Positions 8,055 through 15,985 of a DNA stretch of 64,000 nt are shown one piece after another. Position 1 is the first letter of the stretch. Each line of letters opens with the position of its first letter. Where the stretch lies: positions 372,001-436,000 of the forward strand of contig NZ_JANKZL010000001.1 of the NCBI RefSeq assembly GCF_027568395.1. The letters run 5' to 3'. Source of the DNA: Aminobacter sp. HY435 (GTDB taxonomy: Bacteria > Pseudomonadota > Alphaproteobacteria > Rhizobiales > Rhizobiaceae). The translations under genes were made by a program, and so were the position numbers. The notes under the pieces were generated by a model. It did no database searches. It worked only from the letters and a program-made list of their open reading frames with translations, and had not been told where the DNA came from.

Positions 8055-8430
8055 CTTCGTAGCGCGCGAGCGCCGATCTGAGGTCGGTGCCCGCGCCTTC
8101 GACCGGGCGCATCATCATCACCGCATCCGACGCCCTCCCATCGGAGAGCGTTTCCATGGCGAGGCGAAACCGATCGTTGTTGAGCGCCGACCACGCGGCG
8201 CGATGCGCATCGTCGACCGCACTGATGGCTGGCGAGGCGGCAGTGTCGCGTAGGCCCCCGATGGGGGCGCTGTCGGCGAACAGCGCCGGCCGAACCGGTA
8301 CATAGATATGGCTGCTGCGCGGAGGCTCGGCCTGCCTGTTTTCGGCCTGCCCGACGCCGGTCGACGCCAGCGGCTTGTCGGGACTGCGGACGATAGAAAC
8401 CGCACCCGACGTCAGGCCACCAATCTGCAT
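8044..8430 (-). CDS. Hypothetical protein
   Basis: This 128-residue soluble protein begins MQIGGLTSGAVSIVRS. The ATG at 8430 is preceded by GGGGGAAAGA, a good ribosome-binding site. The frame stays open further upstream but without comparable support. No domain, membrane segment or signal is recognised. It contains a proline- and arginine-rich middle and an Ala-rich C-terminal helix with MMMRPVEGAGTDLRSALARYEE. It stands alone on the minus strand, converging on the homocysteine methyltransferase gene. Function unknown. Confidence 0.6.
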   Translation of the reverse strand: MQIGGLTSGAVSIVRSPDKPLASTGVGQAENRQAEPPRSSHIYVPVRPALFADSAPIGGLRDTAASPAISAVDDAHRAAWSALNNDRFRLAMETLSDGRASDAVMMMRPVEGAGTDLRSALARYEENS

Positions 8431-8617
8431 TCTTTCCCCCAAGCACTTTACCCATCGGTAAATTAGCGGACGAACGTTGCGATTGGGTTTTGCCGCCTCC
8501 TGGCATTTGACTTGAATTGTCGGCATCGGCGCGCAACTCCGGCCTTTTGCCCAGTGTCCCGCAATAAAGATCCCGCCTCGCGGCGGGAGCTCCTGAAGTT
8601 TCAAGGCCTCGGGGGAA

Positions 8618-9208
8618 TCAGAGGTCTTCGAGGTCGCGGCGCGCCTTCTTGAGAATCTCACGCGCCTTCTCGGCCTGCTCCGCACTCATCGACCCGCTGC
8701 GCAGCCGGCTGAACACGGCGAAGTTCAGCGCCTTGACCTCGTCGCCAAGCGCGACGCCACTGACCTGCGTCGAGTTTTCCTCGATCTGGCCGTTGATCTT
8801 GGCCAACTCGGCGGCGTTTTCGTCGAGATAGGCCTGGCCGGCTTCGGTGATCGAGTAGAGCTTCTTGTTGCCGTTGGCGACGGAGACCACGAGGTCAGCC
8901 TCCTCCAGCATCTGCAGCATCGGATAGATCGCACCCGGGCTCGGGCTGTAGGCGCCCTGGAACTTGGCTTCCAGAGCCTTGATGATGTCGTAGCCATGGC
9001 GCGGTTCCTCGGCGATCAGGCCGAGCACGACCAGGCGCAGCGCGCCGGGGTCGAACATGCGCGGGCCACGGCCGCCGAAGGGGCCGCCACGATGACGGCC
9101 GAAGGGACCGCCGCGGCCATGGCGGCCGCCGCCCCTGCCGCCTTCATGCTGGCCCGACATGGACCATTCTCCGCGGCAACGATCGTTGAAATTCGGGTGA
9201 TTGAACAT
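8618..9208 (-). CDS. PadR-family transcriptional regulator
   Basis: This 196-residue protein has a PadR winged helix at about 55-130 (LRLVVLGLIAEEPRHGYDII... PGAIYPMLQMLEE) and a C-terminal coiled helix (SMSAEQAEKAREILKKARRDL) for dimerisation. An unusual Gly/Arg/His-rich stretch at about 22-50 comes before the DNA-binding domain. The ATG at 9208 has GGAGAGG upstream and gives the family-like N-terminus MFNHPNFND. A TATATCT-N6-AGATATA palindrome 36 bp upstream of the start is a likely autoregulatory operator. The target is unknown. No efflux gene is adjacent. Confidence 0.85.
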   Translation of the reverse strand: MFNHPNFNDRCRGEWSMSGQHEGGRGGGRHGRGGPFGRHRGGPFGGRGPRMFDPGALRLVVLGLIAEEPRHGYDIIKALEAKFQGAYSPSPGAIYPMLQMLEEADLVVSVANGNKKLYSITEAGQAYLDENAAELAKINGQIEENSTQVSGVALGDEVKALNFAVFSRLRSGSMSAEQAEKAREILKKARRDLEDL

Positions 9209-9243
9209 GTGAGTACCTCTCCAGGATGTTTGCTTCATGCCGC

Positions 9244-9263
9244 TATATCTATTCAAAGATATA
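9244..9263. promoter_or_regulatory. Probable PadR operator
   Basis: TATATCT (9244-9250), six bases, AGATATA (9257-9263) form a perfect inverted repeat just upstream of the padR-type gene, within AT-rich sequence that also fits a promoter. A further AGATA half follows at 9274. The regulator assignment is by position. Confidence 0.55.
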
Positions 9264-9452
9264 TCTTTTGCAAGATAGAACGTAACGATTTTTGCGCCCG
9301 CCCCCCGAAGGCGCGCGGAAACAGGTCGGGAAGGAGCGCCCTCGCCGGCCCTGACCGTCGGTGATTTCAAATTATTTTCAGTTACTTACGGATGAATCGA
9401 CATGTTCTGGCTGCACAACGGCTACCGAGCAAAGTTTCGCAGCACCCGTCGC

Positions 9453-9899
9453 CTAAGCGCCGACAACCATGTCGCTCAGCACATTGCTGAAGTGCTTTTC
9501 CTGCCGTTCCAGCCACTCGTAAGCCTGCGGCCAGTTGGCCGGATCGATCATCGCGACCGGATGGTTCGACAAGTAGCACAGAGCGTATTCGCCGCGCAGG
9601 CTGACGCCCAGCGCCTTGCCCAATGCAGGCTCGAAGGCAGACAGCCGGTTCACGGTTGTTGCATAACCCTCGCCGCGCTGGCCCCTGACAAACAGCCCGA
9701 CGCTGCGATTGGTCAGATAGAGCGAAACCACCAGATCGTCGGCGACATGCCGCCAGCGCGAATAGAGGCTGCCATGGCGTATCCTGGGATCGTTGCGGCG
9801 GGCGAGATAACCGTCCCAAAAAACCTTGATCTCGCGCGACGACAGCGAGCGCAGCCCGCCATGCGCGATATCCCATTCATCCAGTTGCCTGTCGGCCAT
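9453..9899 (-). CDS. Conserved hypothetical protein
   Basis: This 148-residue soluble protein begins MADRQLDEWDIAHGGL. The ATG at 9899 is preferred over the one at 9905 because GGAG lies six bases upstream of it. The middle (DLVVSLYLTNRSVGLFVRG) reads as alternating beta-strands, and the C-terminus is helical (NWPQAYEWLERQEKHFSNVL). I do not recognise the family. It is isolated between the padR gene and the vWA/sigma-factor pair, which are on the same strand, with a tandem hairpin repeat behind it. Confidence 0.65.
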   Translation of the reverse strand: MADRQLDEWDIAHGGLRSLSSREIKVFWDGYLARRNDPRIRHGSLYSRWRHVADDLVVSLYLTNRSVGLFVRGQRGEGYATTVNRLSAFEPALGKALGVSLRGEYALCYLSNHPVAMIDPANWPQAYEWLERQEKHFSNVLSDMVVGA

Positions 9900-9938
9900 C
9901 GTCATCTCCGAAGCACCACCCTGCGATTTCGGGTGGAA

Positions 9939-10032
9939 GAGATCACAAAAGAACGGCCGGCGGAAAGCCCCCTTTCCGCCGCCTGGAGATCACAAAAGAG
10001 CGGCCGACGGAAAGCCCCCTTTCCGCCGGCCG
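9939..10032. repeat. Tandem duplication of a 47-bp hairpin unit
   Basis: Two adjacent copies with a 47-bp period begin at 9939 and 9986 (GAGATCACAAAAG...). Each contains a GGAAAG-CCCC-CTTTCC hairpin with a 7-9 bp stem (9959-9980 and 10008-10025). They lie 25 bp after the stop of the vWA gene on the minus strand and probably act as a doubled transcription stop or mRNA 3'-end stabiliser. The T-runs are not directly next to the stems. Confidence 0.7.
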
Positions 10033-10056
10033 GCCCACCTGCCCTTGGCTGTTGCC

Positions 10057-12114
10057 TTACTGCTTGTTGCCCTGAAGCGACGATGCCAGCCGCACCAGCG
10101 ACAAGAATTCGGCGCGATAGCCATAGGGATCGTCGCCACGCGATGCAGAAGCGATCTCGGCGATCCGGTCGAAGCCGAACTTGTCGGTCGCATCCTCGTC
10201 GCGCAGCTTCTGGCCGAACGCTGCCACGGCCACCGCAAAGCGCTGGTCTGTGGCCGCCGCATCGAAGCTCGCGACCTCGTTCGCTTTGGTCACGGGCGTG
10301 GTGATCAGCTTGCTAGCATCGCCGTCTGGCGCCTTGTAGCGGATCTTCACGAAGGCATATTCGTCAGCGTTGGCGACGCCGCCATTGCTGGTCGACGCCT
10401 GGCCATAGCGCAGCGGGTCCATCGCCAGCGAAGGGCTGTCCTTGAGCGTGATCTCGTAGATCGCCGTCACCGAATGACCCGAGCCGATCTCGCCGGCATC
10501 GACGCGGTCGTTGTTGAAGTCCTCGCGGTTCAGCGCCCGGGTCTCGTAGCCGATCAGGCGATACTCCGAGACGGCAGCCGGATTGAATTCGACCTGGATC
10601 TTCACGTCCTTGGCGATCGGGAACAGCGTCGACGATGCATCCTGGACTAGCACCTTCTCGGCCTCCGCCAGCGTGTCGATATAGGCCGCCGTGCCGTTGC
10701 CGTTCTGGGCGATGGTCTGCATCATCTGGTCGTTGAGGTTGCCGCGGCCGAAGCCGAACACCGACAGGAACACGCCCGACTTGCGCTTGTCCTCGATCAG
10801 CCGCTTGAGCTCGTCGTCATCGCTCTGGCCGACGTTGAAATCACCGTCCGTCGCCAGCATCACCCGGTTGATGCCGTCCTTGACGAAGGATTTCTGCGCC
10901 AGCCGGTAGGCCTCGCGAATGCCGGCCTCGCCGGCGGTCGAGCCGCCAGGCGCCAGCGTGTCGATGGCCGACAGGATCTTTTCCCGATCCGACGCCTTGG
11001 TCGGCTCGATCACGGTGCCGGCGTTGCCGGCATAGGTAACGATCGAGACCGTGTCTTCGGCCTTGAGCTTGTTGACGAGCAGCCGGAATGCCGAACGCAG
11101 CAGCGGCAGCTTGTCCGGTTCGTCCATCGAACCCGAAACGTCGATCAGGAACACCAGATTGGCCTTGGGGCGCTCCGCCGGCTGCACGTCGTAGCCCTTG
11201 ATCGCGATATGCATCAGCTTGGAGTGCTCGTTCCACGGCGTCGGCATGACGCTGACTGTGGTGTTGAACGGCACCGACGCCTGCTCCGGCCCCTTCCAGT
11301 CGTAGGGGAAGTAGTTGACCATCTCCTCGATCCGAACCGTGTCGGGCTGCGGCAGCACGCCTTCCTTCAGCGAGCGCCGGACGAAGGAATAGGACGCCGT
11401 GTCCACGTCGATGGAGAAGGTCGAAACCGGCTCCTCGAGCGCCGAGCGCACCGGATTGGTCTTGAAATCCTGGAACCGGTCGCGGTTTTCAACCGGTGGC
11501 AGCGGCAAATCACCGGGTGCGATCGCCGCCCGCGGCGCGGACATCAGCGTCGGCATGCCTTGAGTCGACATGCGGCCGACCTTTGCCATTGCGTCGGCCA
11601 TCGGCGCAGGCGCGGGCGCGGGACTGGCGGGTGCTGCCTCATTCACCGCGACCGCTTCGTCGCGCGCCATCTCGGCCTCGAGCCTGGCAGCCTGCGAAGC
11701 TGCCAGGGTGTCACGCGAGGCGGCCTTCGTCCTGGCTTCCGCATCGGCTTTCTTTGCAGGCTCGGGCGTGGAAGCGGGAGCCTGCCCACCGGCTTCCGGC
11801 AACTGCGCCGCATCGAAGCGAAATGGCGACTGCCCCATCAGGTAAAACGTGGCGTAGCCGGCGATCGGCAGGGCGACGAGTCCGGCCAGTGCCGGCGCCG
11901 CAATCAGCTTCTTCTGCATGATGTCTCTCCAGAGCTTTTGTGCTCGCTCGGTGAGACGATTGCCTAGTCCGGTTCCTTGGGGCGCCGGAGAGATTTTTTC
12001 TTCGTCGAAGGCAGCCATGGCGGCGGCCAGCGCGCGCGACTTGGCGTCAGCACCCGGGTGCGGCGCTTTCATGCCCCCGAGCATGTCGAGTTCGGTATCG
12101 TCGACCATGATCAT
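10057..12114 (-). CDS. vWA domain-containing membrane-anchored protein (YfbK-like)
   Basis: This 685-residue protein has a cytoplasmic N-terminus (about 1-65), one membrane segment (about 70-92, LIAAPALAGLVALPIAGYATFYL), an Ala/Pro-rich linker, and a von Willebrand factor A domain with MIDAS motif DVSGS. A C-terminal region of the kind found in YfbK relatives follows (QVEFNPAAVSEYRLIGYE). Most of the chain is periplasmic. It overlaps the upstream sigma-factor gene by four bases (ATGA), so the two are translationally coupled. That pairing suggests the vWA protein is the effector or partner of the ECF system. A second ATG at 11919 (MQKKL) has a good GGAGAG site and could give a 620-residue form. 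Confidence 0.85.
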   Translation of the reverse strand: MIMVDDTELDMLGGMKAPHPGADAKSRALAAAMAAFDEEKISPAPQGTGLGNRLTERAQKLWRDIMQKKLIAAPALAGLVALPIAGYATFYLMGQSPFRFDAAQLPEAGGQAPASTPEPAKKADAEARTKAASRDTLAASQAARLEAEMARDEAVAVNEAAPASPAPAPAPMADAMAKVGRMSTQGMPTLMSAPRAAIAPGDLPLPPVENRDRFQDFKTNPVRSALEEPVSTFSIDVDTASYSFVRRSLKEGVLPQPDTVRIEEMVNYFPYDWKGPEQASVPFNTTVSVMPTPWNEHSKLMHIAIKGYDVQPAERPKANLVFLIDVSGSMDEPDKLPLLRSAFRLLVNKLKAEDTVSIVTYAGNAGTVIEPTKASDREKILSAIDTLAPGGSTAGEAGIREAYRLAQKSFVKDGINRVMLATDGDFNVGQSDDDELKRLIEDKRKSGVFLSVFGFGRGNLNDQMMQTIAQNGNGTAAYIDTLAEAEKVLVQDASSTLFPIAKDVKIQVEFNPAAVSEYRLIGYETRALNREDFNNDRVDAGEIGSGHSVTAIYEITLKDSPSLAMDPLRYGQASTSNGGVANADEYAFVKIRYKAPDGDASKLITTPVTKANEVASFDAAATDQRFAVAVAAFGQKLRDEDATDKFGFDRIAEIASASRGDDPYGYRAEFLSLVRLASSLQGNKQ
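11955..11987 (-). promoter_or_regulatory. ECF-type promoter motif inside the start of the vWA gene
   Basis: On the minus strand CGGCGCCCCAAGGA is followed, after 15 bases, by CGTC. Exactly the same 14-base block and 15-base spacing to CGTC occur upstream of the sigma-factor gene (12681-12713). Here the motif lies in codons of the vWA gene, upstream of an internal ATG at 11919 that has its own ribosome-binding site. Confidence 0.4.
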
Positions 12115-12671
12115 GCTTCCCCGGCCGAGCGCATCAAAAGCTTCAGCCGTTTCTTCGCTTCATGGATGTGCCAGGACACGGTCGTCTCGGCGATGGCCAT
12201 GGCCTCGGCCGCATCGGCGTGCGACAGGCCCTCGCCGTAGACCAAAAGCACGGCATCGCGCTGCTTGTCCGGCAACTGGCGGACGGCGGCCCACAAGGCC
12301 TCGGCGGGGTCGTCAGCCGGCCCCGACGACCCTTCGATCAACGCATGGACGCCATAGGCCGCGGTCTTGGCCGTATCCCTCGACGATTTGCGCAAGGCAT
12401 CCCGCGCGGCGTTGATCGTCATGGCATAGAGCCAGGTGGTGAAGGCCGAGCCGCCGCGATAGTCGCGGACAGCGCGGCCAAGGCGCACGCACACGTCCTG
12501 GGCGATGTCTTCGGCGTCGGATGCGTTGCCGCACCAGCGCCAGGCGACGCGATGGATGAAACCATAATGTCTTCCGACAAGCTCGCCGAAAGCCTGCCTG
12601 TCCCCATCGCGAGCAAGTCCGACCAGATCGGCATCGGAGGCCTCGCCCTCTTCAAGCATCATCGCCATCAT
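12111..12671 (-). CDS. ECF RNA polymerase sigma factor
   Basis: This 186-residue sigma-70 family protein has region 2 at about 15-85 (AFGELVGRHYGFIHRVAWRW, DAEDIAQDV and FTTWLYAMTINAARD) and region 4 at about 120-180 (QLPDKQRDAVLLVYGEGLSHADAAEAM, then the TTVSWHIHEAKKRL recognition helix). No region 3. Several start codons lie close together (GTG 12677, ATG 12671, 12668, 12662, 12659) and none has a Shine-Dalgarno. The CGTC box of a putative promoter ends only 10 bases before the ATG at 12671, so the message may be leaderless. The gene is translationally coupled to the vWA gene downstream. No classical anti-sigma gene is adjacent. Confidence 0.9.
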   Translation of the reverse strand: MMAMMLEEGEASDADLVGLARDGDRQAFGELVGRHYGFIHRVAWRWCGNASDAEDIAQDVCVRLGRAVRDYRGGSAFTTWLYAMTINAARDALRKSSRDTAKTAAYGVHALIEGSSGPADDPAEALWAAVRQLPDKQRDAVLLVYGEGLSHADAAEAMAIAETTVSWHIHEAKKRLKLLMRSAGEA

Positions 12672-12680
12672 CGCCACTTG

Positions 12681-12713
12681 GACGAAAGCTTTTGGGCAAT
12701 CCTTGGGGCGCCG
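12681..12713 (-). promoter_or_regulatory. ECF-type autoregulatory promoter candidate
   Basis: Minus-strand CGGCGCCCCAAGGA, 15 bases, then CGTC, directly upstream of the sigma-factor gene. CGTC is a common ECF -10 element and AAGGA is a reasonable -35 core. The motif is repeated with identical spacing at 11955-11987. Confidence 0.5.
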
Positions 12714-12734
12714 AGAAGTTTTTTTCGCCGCCCC

Positions 12735-13823
12735 TCACGTGCCCGGGCAAACCAGTTTGACGCTGACCGTGTTCTTGCCGCTGACGGACATGCCGCTGGG
12801 CACGTATTTGGCGAATGGCAAGCTGCGGACGTCCTGCGACACGTCGGTGCCGATGGTGAAGGCCTCGTCGGCGAAGACGTTGCCGCCATCGACCTCGCCT
12901 TGCGGGCGCATCGACATGCCGTGGCCGCCCTTGCAGCGGATCTTGATGTCGCCCGGCTTACCCTTGGACTTGCTGTCGAGCCCCATGGTCAGGCCATCGA
13001 GCTCCAGCGCCATGTCGATGTCGTCGTTGATCTGGCCGCTCGGCTTGCACGACATGCCGGCAAGCTTGACGTTCTTGATCTTGCCCGCGCGGCGCGTCTT
13101 GCCCTTCAGCGTCCAGGTGTCGGATCCTGGCGAACTGTTTCCTTCCATCTCCACCGACTGTGTGACGTAGGAATAGATCACGTCGAACTGTGGTCCCGAA
13201 ATGCGCGGCTCGAGCTTGGCCTCGATGGTGACGGTGCCCTCGTCGATGATGCGCTTCAGCAGCGCGCGCGTCGCCTTGGCCTGCTCGCGGTAGCGCTCGG
13301 CCTCTTCGGCTACAAAGTAGCTGGGTAGCCGATCCCAATAGACGGCGGCGGTGTCCTTTGCGCATTTCGCCCGGTGGACCGCCTCGTGCTCCAGCGCGAA
13401 ATCGGCCAACTCCGTGCATTGCGAGCCGTTGCGCAGGGCCTCCAGCATGGCGGGCTTCTGCTCGCAGCTGCCATATGTCATGTCGACCGTCGCCGGCCCC
13501 TTGTAGCCATGGGCTGGGCGGTACGGCAACTTAAACGTCCGCATGATCTCGGCCCGCTTTCGCGACGAGCGGTCATAAATGCTGACGTTAGAATCGGGAT
13601 CGGTTTCATCCTTATGCGCTTCGATCAGGTCATCCTCGACCACCTTGAGCTGCGCTGCCGTGTCGGCGAAGAACTTGGCCAGATAGTCCGCGTTCTTCAG
13701 CTCTTCCTGAATACTTTGCAGGTTCCTGCACGAGCATTGCTGCTGATCGGCCGCAGCCGGCATCGCCAGCCCCCCTGTGAGCGTCAGCGAAACAACAAAC
13801 GCCTTGATTGCTTTCGATAACAT
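12735..13823 (-). CDS. Secreted hypothetical protein with HExxH motif
   Basis: This 362-residue protein begins with a clear signal peptide (KAFVVSLTLTGGLAMPAAA, cleavage near residue 25). It is otherwise soluble, with cysteines at about 30, 32, 120, 136, 154 and more towards the C-terminus, suggesting disulfides. Residues 146-150 are HEAVH, and acidic residues follow at about 173-180 (AEEAERYRE). This is the layout of a zinc metallopeptidase helix plus a downstream Glu ligand. The C-terminal half (about 190-362) looks beta-rich. I do not recognise a family, so peptidase activity is only an inference from the motif. The ATG at 13823 has AGAAGG upstream. It is upstream of the ECF gene on the same strand, 57 bp away. 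Confidence 0.7.
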   Translation of the reverse strand: MLSKAIKAFVVSLTLTGGLAMPAAADQQQCSCRNLQSIQEELKNADYLAKFFADTAAQLKVVEDDLIEAHKDETDPDSNVSIYDRSSRKRAEIMRTFKLPYRPAHGYKGPATVDMTYGSCEQKPAMLEALRNGSQCTELADFALEHEAVHRAKCAKDTAAVYWDRLPSYFVAEEAERYREQAKATRALLKRIIDEGTVTIEAKLEPRISGPQFDVIYSYVTQSVEMEGNSSPGSDTWTLKGKTRRAGKIKNVKLAGMSCKPSGQINDDIDMALELDGLTMGLDSKSKGKPGDIKIRCKGGHGMSMRPQGEVDGGNVFADEAFTIGTDVSQDVRSLPFAKYVPSGMSVSGKNTVSVKLVCPGT

Positions 13824-13929
13824 CGCCGCACCTTCTGATTGAATAAGACGGCAGTCGGTATCGGAAACCTATGTATCCGCAGGATGTTGCGACGCGGGCG
13901 CATTGGATGCAGAACGAAGACGAGAAAGA

Positions 13930-15108
13930 TCAGGCTGCTTGCCCTGCCGCCCAGCCCGACGACCATGCCCACTGGAAATTGTAGCCCCCGAGCCAGCCGG
14001 TGACGTCGACGACCTCGCCGATGAAGTAGAGTCCCGGTACCGACTTCACCTGCATCGTCTTCTGGTCGAGCGACTTGGTGTCGACACCACCGAGCGTCAC
14101 TTCGGCGGTGCGATAGCCTTCCGAACCGGCCGGCTTGATCCGCCAGGCATTGACCGCCGCGTCGACCGACTTGAGTTGCGCTTCGGACAAATCGGCAAGA
14201 TTGCCGTCAAAACCGGTGCGTTCTGCAATCGCCTGCGCCAGCTTCTTGGGCAGATGCGCCGCGAGTGCCGTTTGCACTGCCTGCCGCCCATTGGCGCGCT
14301 TGGCCTCGCGCAACAATCCGACGACGTCGGCCCCCGGCAGCATCGAGATCGCGATCTCGTCACCCTCGCGCCAATACGACGAGATCTGCAGGATCGACGG
14401 GCCGCTGATGCCACGGTGGGTGAACAGCATGGCTTCCGAGAAGCTGGTCTTGCCGCAAGCGACATCCGCGTCGACCGCGATGCCGGAAAGCGGCGTCAAT
14501 TTCTGCAAGGTGTTGGCGTCGAACGTCAGCGGCACCAAAGCCGGCCGCGTTTCGACCACAGGCAGCCCGAACTGCGCTGCGATCTCGTAGCCGAAGCCGG
14601 TGGCGCCCATCTTGGGGATCGACTTGCCGCCGCAGGCAACGACCAGCGACTTGCAACGCAGCTTGTCGCCGTTGAGCTTCAGCTCGAAACCTTCGCCCGT
14701 CTTCGCCACGTCCTCGACCGAAGTCGCCAGCCGCAGCTCGACACCGCCATTGCGCATTTCGGTCACCAGCATGTCGATGATCTGGCGCGCCGAGCCGTCG
14801 CAGAACAGCTGGCCGAGCGTCTTTTCGTGATAGGCGATGCCGTAGCGCTCGACGAGGCCGATGAAATTGCGCTGGGTGTAGCGGCTGAGCGCCGAGATGC
14901 AGAAATGCGGGTTCAGCGACAGGAAATTCTTGGGACTTGTATTGATGTTGGTGAAGTTGCAGCGGCCTCCACCGGAGATGCGGATCTTTTCGCCGGGTGC
15001 TGCGGCATGGTCGATGATCAGCACTGAGCGGCCACGCTTGCCAGCCTCGGCAGCGCACATCATGCCGGCTGCGCCAGCGCCGATCACGACGACATCGAAA
15101 GATTGCAT
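13930..15108 (-). CDS. NAD(P)/FAD-dependent oxidoreductase, HI0933/YhiN family
   Basis: This 392-residue flavoprotein has an N-terminal dinucleotide-binding GAGAAGMMCA (about 10-20), a second GGGRCNFTN motif typical of the HI0933 family near residue 48, and a C-terminal GEVVDVTGWLGGYNFQWAWSSG FAD-closing segment. The physiological substrate of the family is not established. The ATG at 15108 is used. A TTG one codon upstream is possible but unnecessary. The gene lies alone, with 80 bp to the dienelactone hydrolase gene upstream. Confidence 0.9.
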   Translation of the reverse strand: MQSFDVVVIGAGAAGMMCAAEAGKRGRSVLIIDHAAAPGEKIRISGGGRCNFTNINTSPKNFLSLNPHFCISALSRYTQRNFIGLVERYGIAYHEKTLGQLFCDGSARQIIDMLVTEMRNGGVELRLATSVEDVAKTGEGFELKLNGDKLRCKSLVVACGGKSIPKMGATGFGYEIAAQFGLPVVETRPALVPLTFDANTLQKLTPLSGIAVDADVACGKTSFSEAMLFTHRGISGPSILQISSYWREGDEIAISMLPGADVVGLLREAKRANGRQAVQTALAAHLPKKLAQAIAERTGFDGNLADLSEAQLKSVDAAVNAWRIKPAGSEGYRTAEVTLGGVDTKSLDQKTMQVKSVPGLYFIGEVVDVTGWLGGYNFQWAWSSGWAAGQAA

Positions 15109-15188
15109 CAAGACTTTCCCGGGAACGCCATGCGAGGCGCAATTGTCGGCCTGATAGCCGACCTCGGCGGAATTGGCAAAGCCGCCAG

Positions 15189-15919
15189 CTATCCCAGCGT
15201 TTCCTGAAACAGCGTCAGCAGGCGACGCCAGTGACGCTCGGCGCCAGCCTGGTCATAAACGCCATGATCCGGCACGCACCAGCCATGCCCCATGCCGACA
15301 TAGTTTTCGATGATGTGGTCGACGCCGGCCGCGCGAAACGCCTCGGCCAGCAGTGCTGACTGCTCCGGCGGGAAGCTGCCGTCGACGCCGGCCGAGCCGA
15401 CATAGGCACGCGCCTTGAGCCGCGCGGCGTTGCGATGCGGGCTATCGGGCGCATCGCTGGCAAGGTTGCCGCCATGGAAACTGGCTGCGGCAAGGATTCG
15501 GTCCGGATGGGCCGCAGCGGCATTCAACGCACGCGAACCGCCCATGCAGTAGCCGACCACCCCGACAGGCCTTGAAACACCTGCCTTTGCCACCGCCTCG
15601 ATGAAGGCGCCGGTGTCGCGCATGGTCATTTCTTGCGTGGTGCCGCCGATCAGCGCGCGAAGCGCCGTCCGGCTCTTTTCTTCCGAGAATGCCGTCCTGG
15701 CGTCGAAAGGCCCGTAGGCGCCGGCGCGATAGAACAGATCGGGCACCAACACGGCGTATCCGTGGCCTGCGAGGCGCTCGGCATGCCGTCCAGCGCGGCC
15801 CGCGGCCCGAACGCGTCCATGTAGAGGATCACGCCGGCTTTCGCATCAACAGGCCCAAACAGCCCGGCCTTGCAGACGCCATCCGCCGTGGTGATTTCGA
15901 TGTCGCGCTTGGTCGCCAT
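15189..15919 (-). pseudogene. Dienelactone hydrolase family protein, disrupted by a single-base frameshift
   Basis: The N-terminal part (from ATG 15919, MATKRDIEITTADG... ALDGM) and the C-terminal part (VLVPDLFYRAG...) of one dienelactone hydrolase are in different frames. Family sequences expect GM(A)ERLAGHGYAVLVPD across the junction. Restoring one base near 15779-15782 rejoins the frames to give about 243 residues. All three catalytic positions are intact in the C-terminal part: nucleophile Cys in GYCMGG, Asp in the GVDGSF region, His in MGHGW. This is either a genuine recent inactivation or a base lost in sequencing. The start has GGGAGAA upstream. Enzymes of the family open lactones such as dienelactone. 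Confidence 0.75.
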
Positions 15920-15985
15920 GTCCGTTCTCCCTGTCTGAACCCTTGCGAGAACATAGTGGCTTTGCCCATGTCCGCAAATTCCGCG

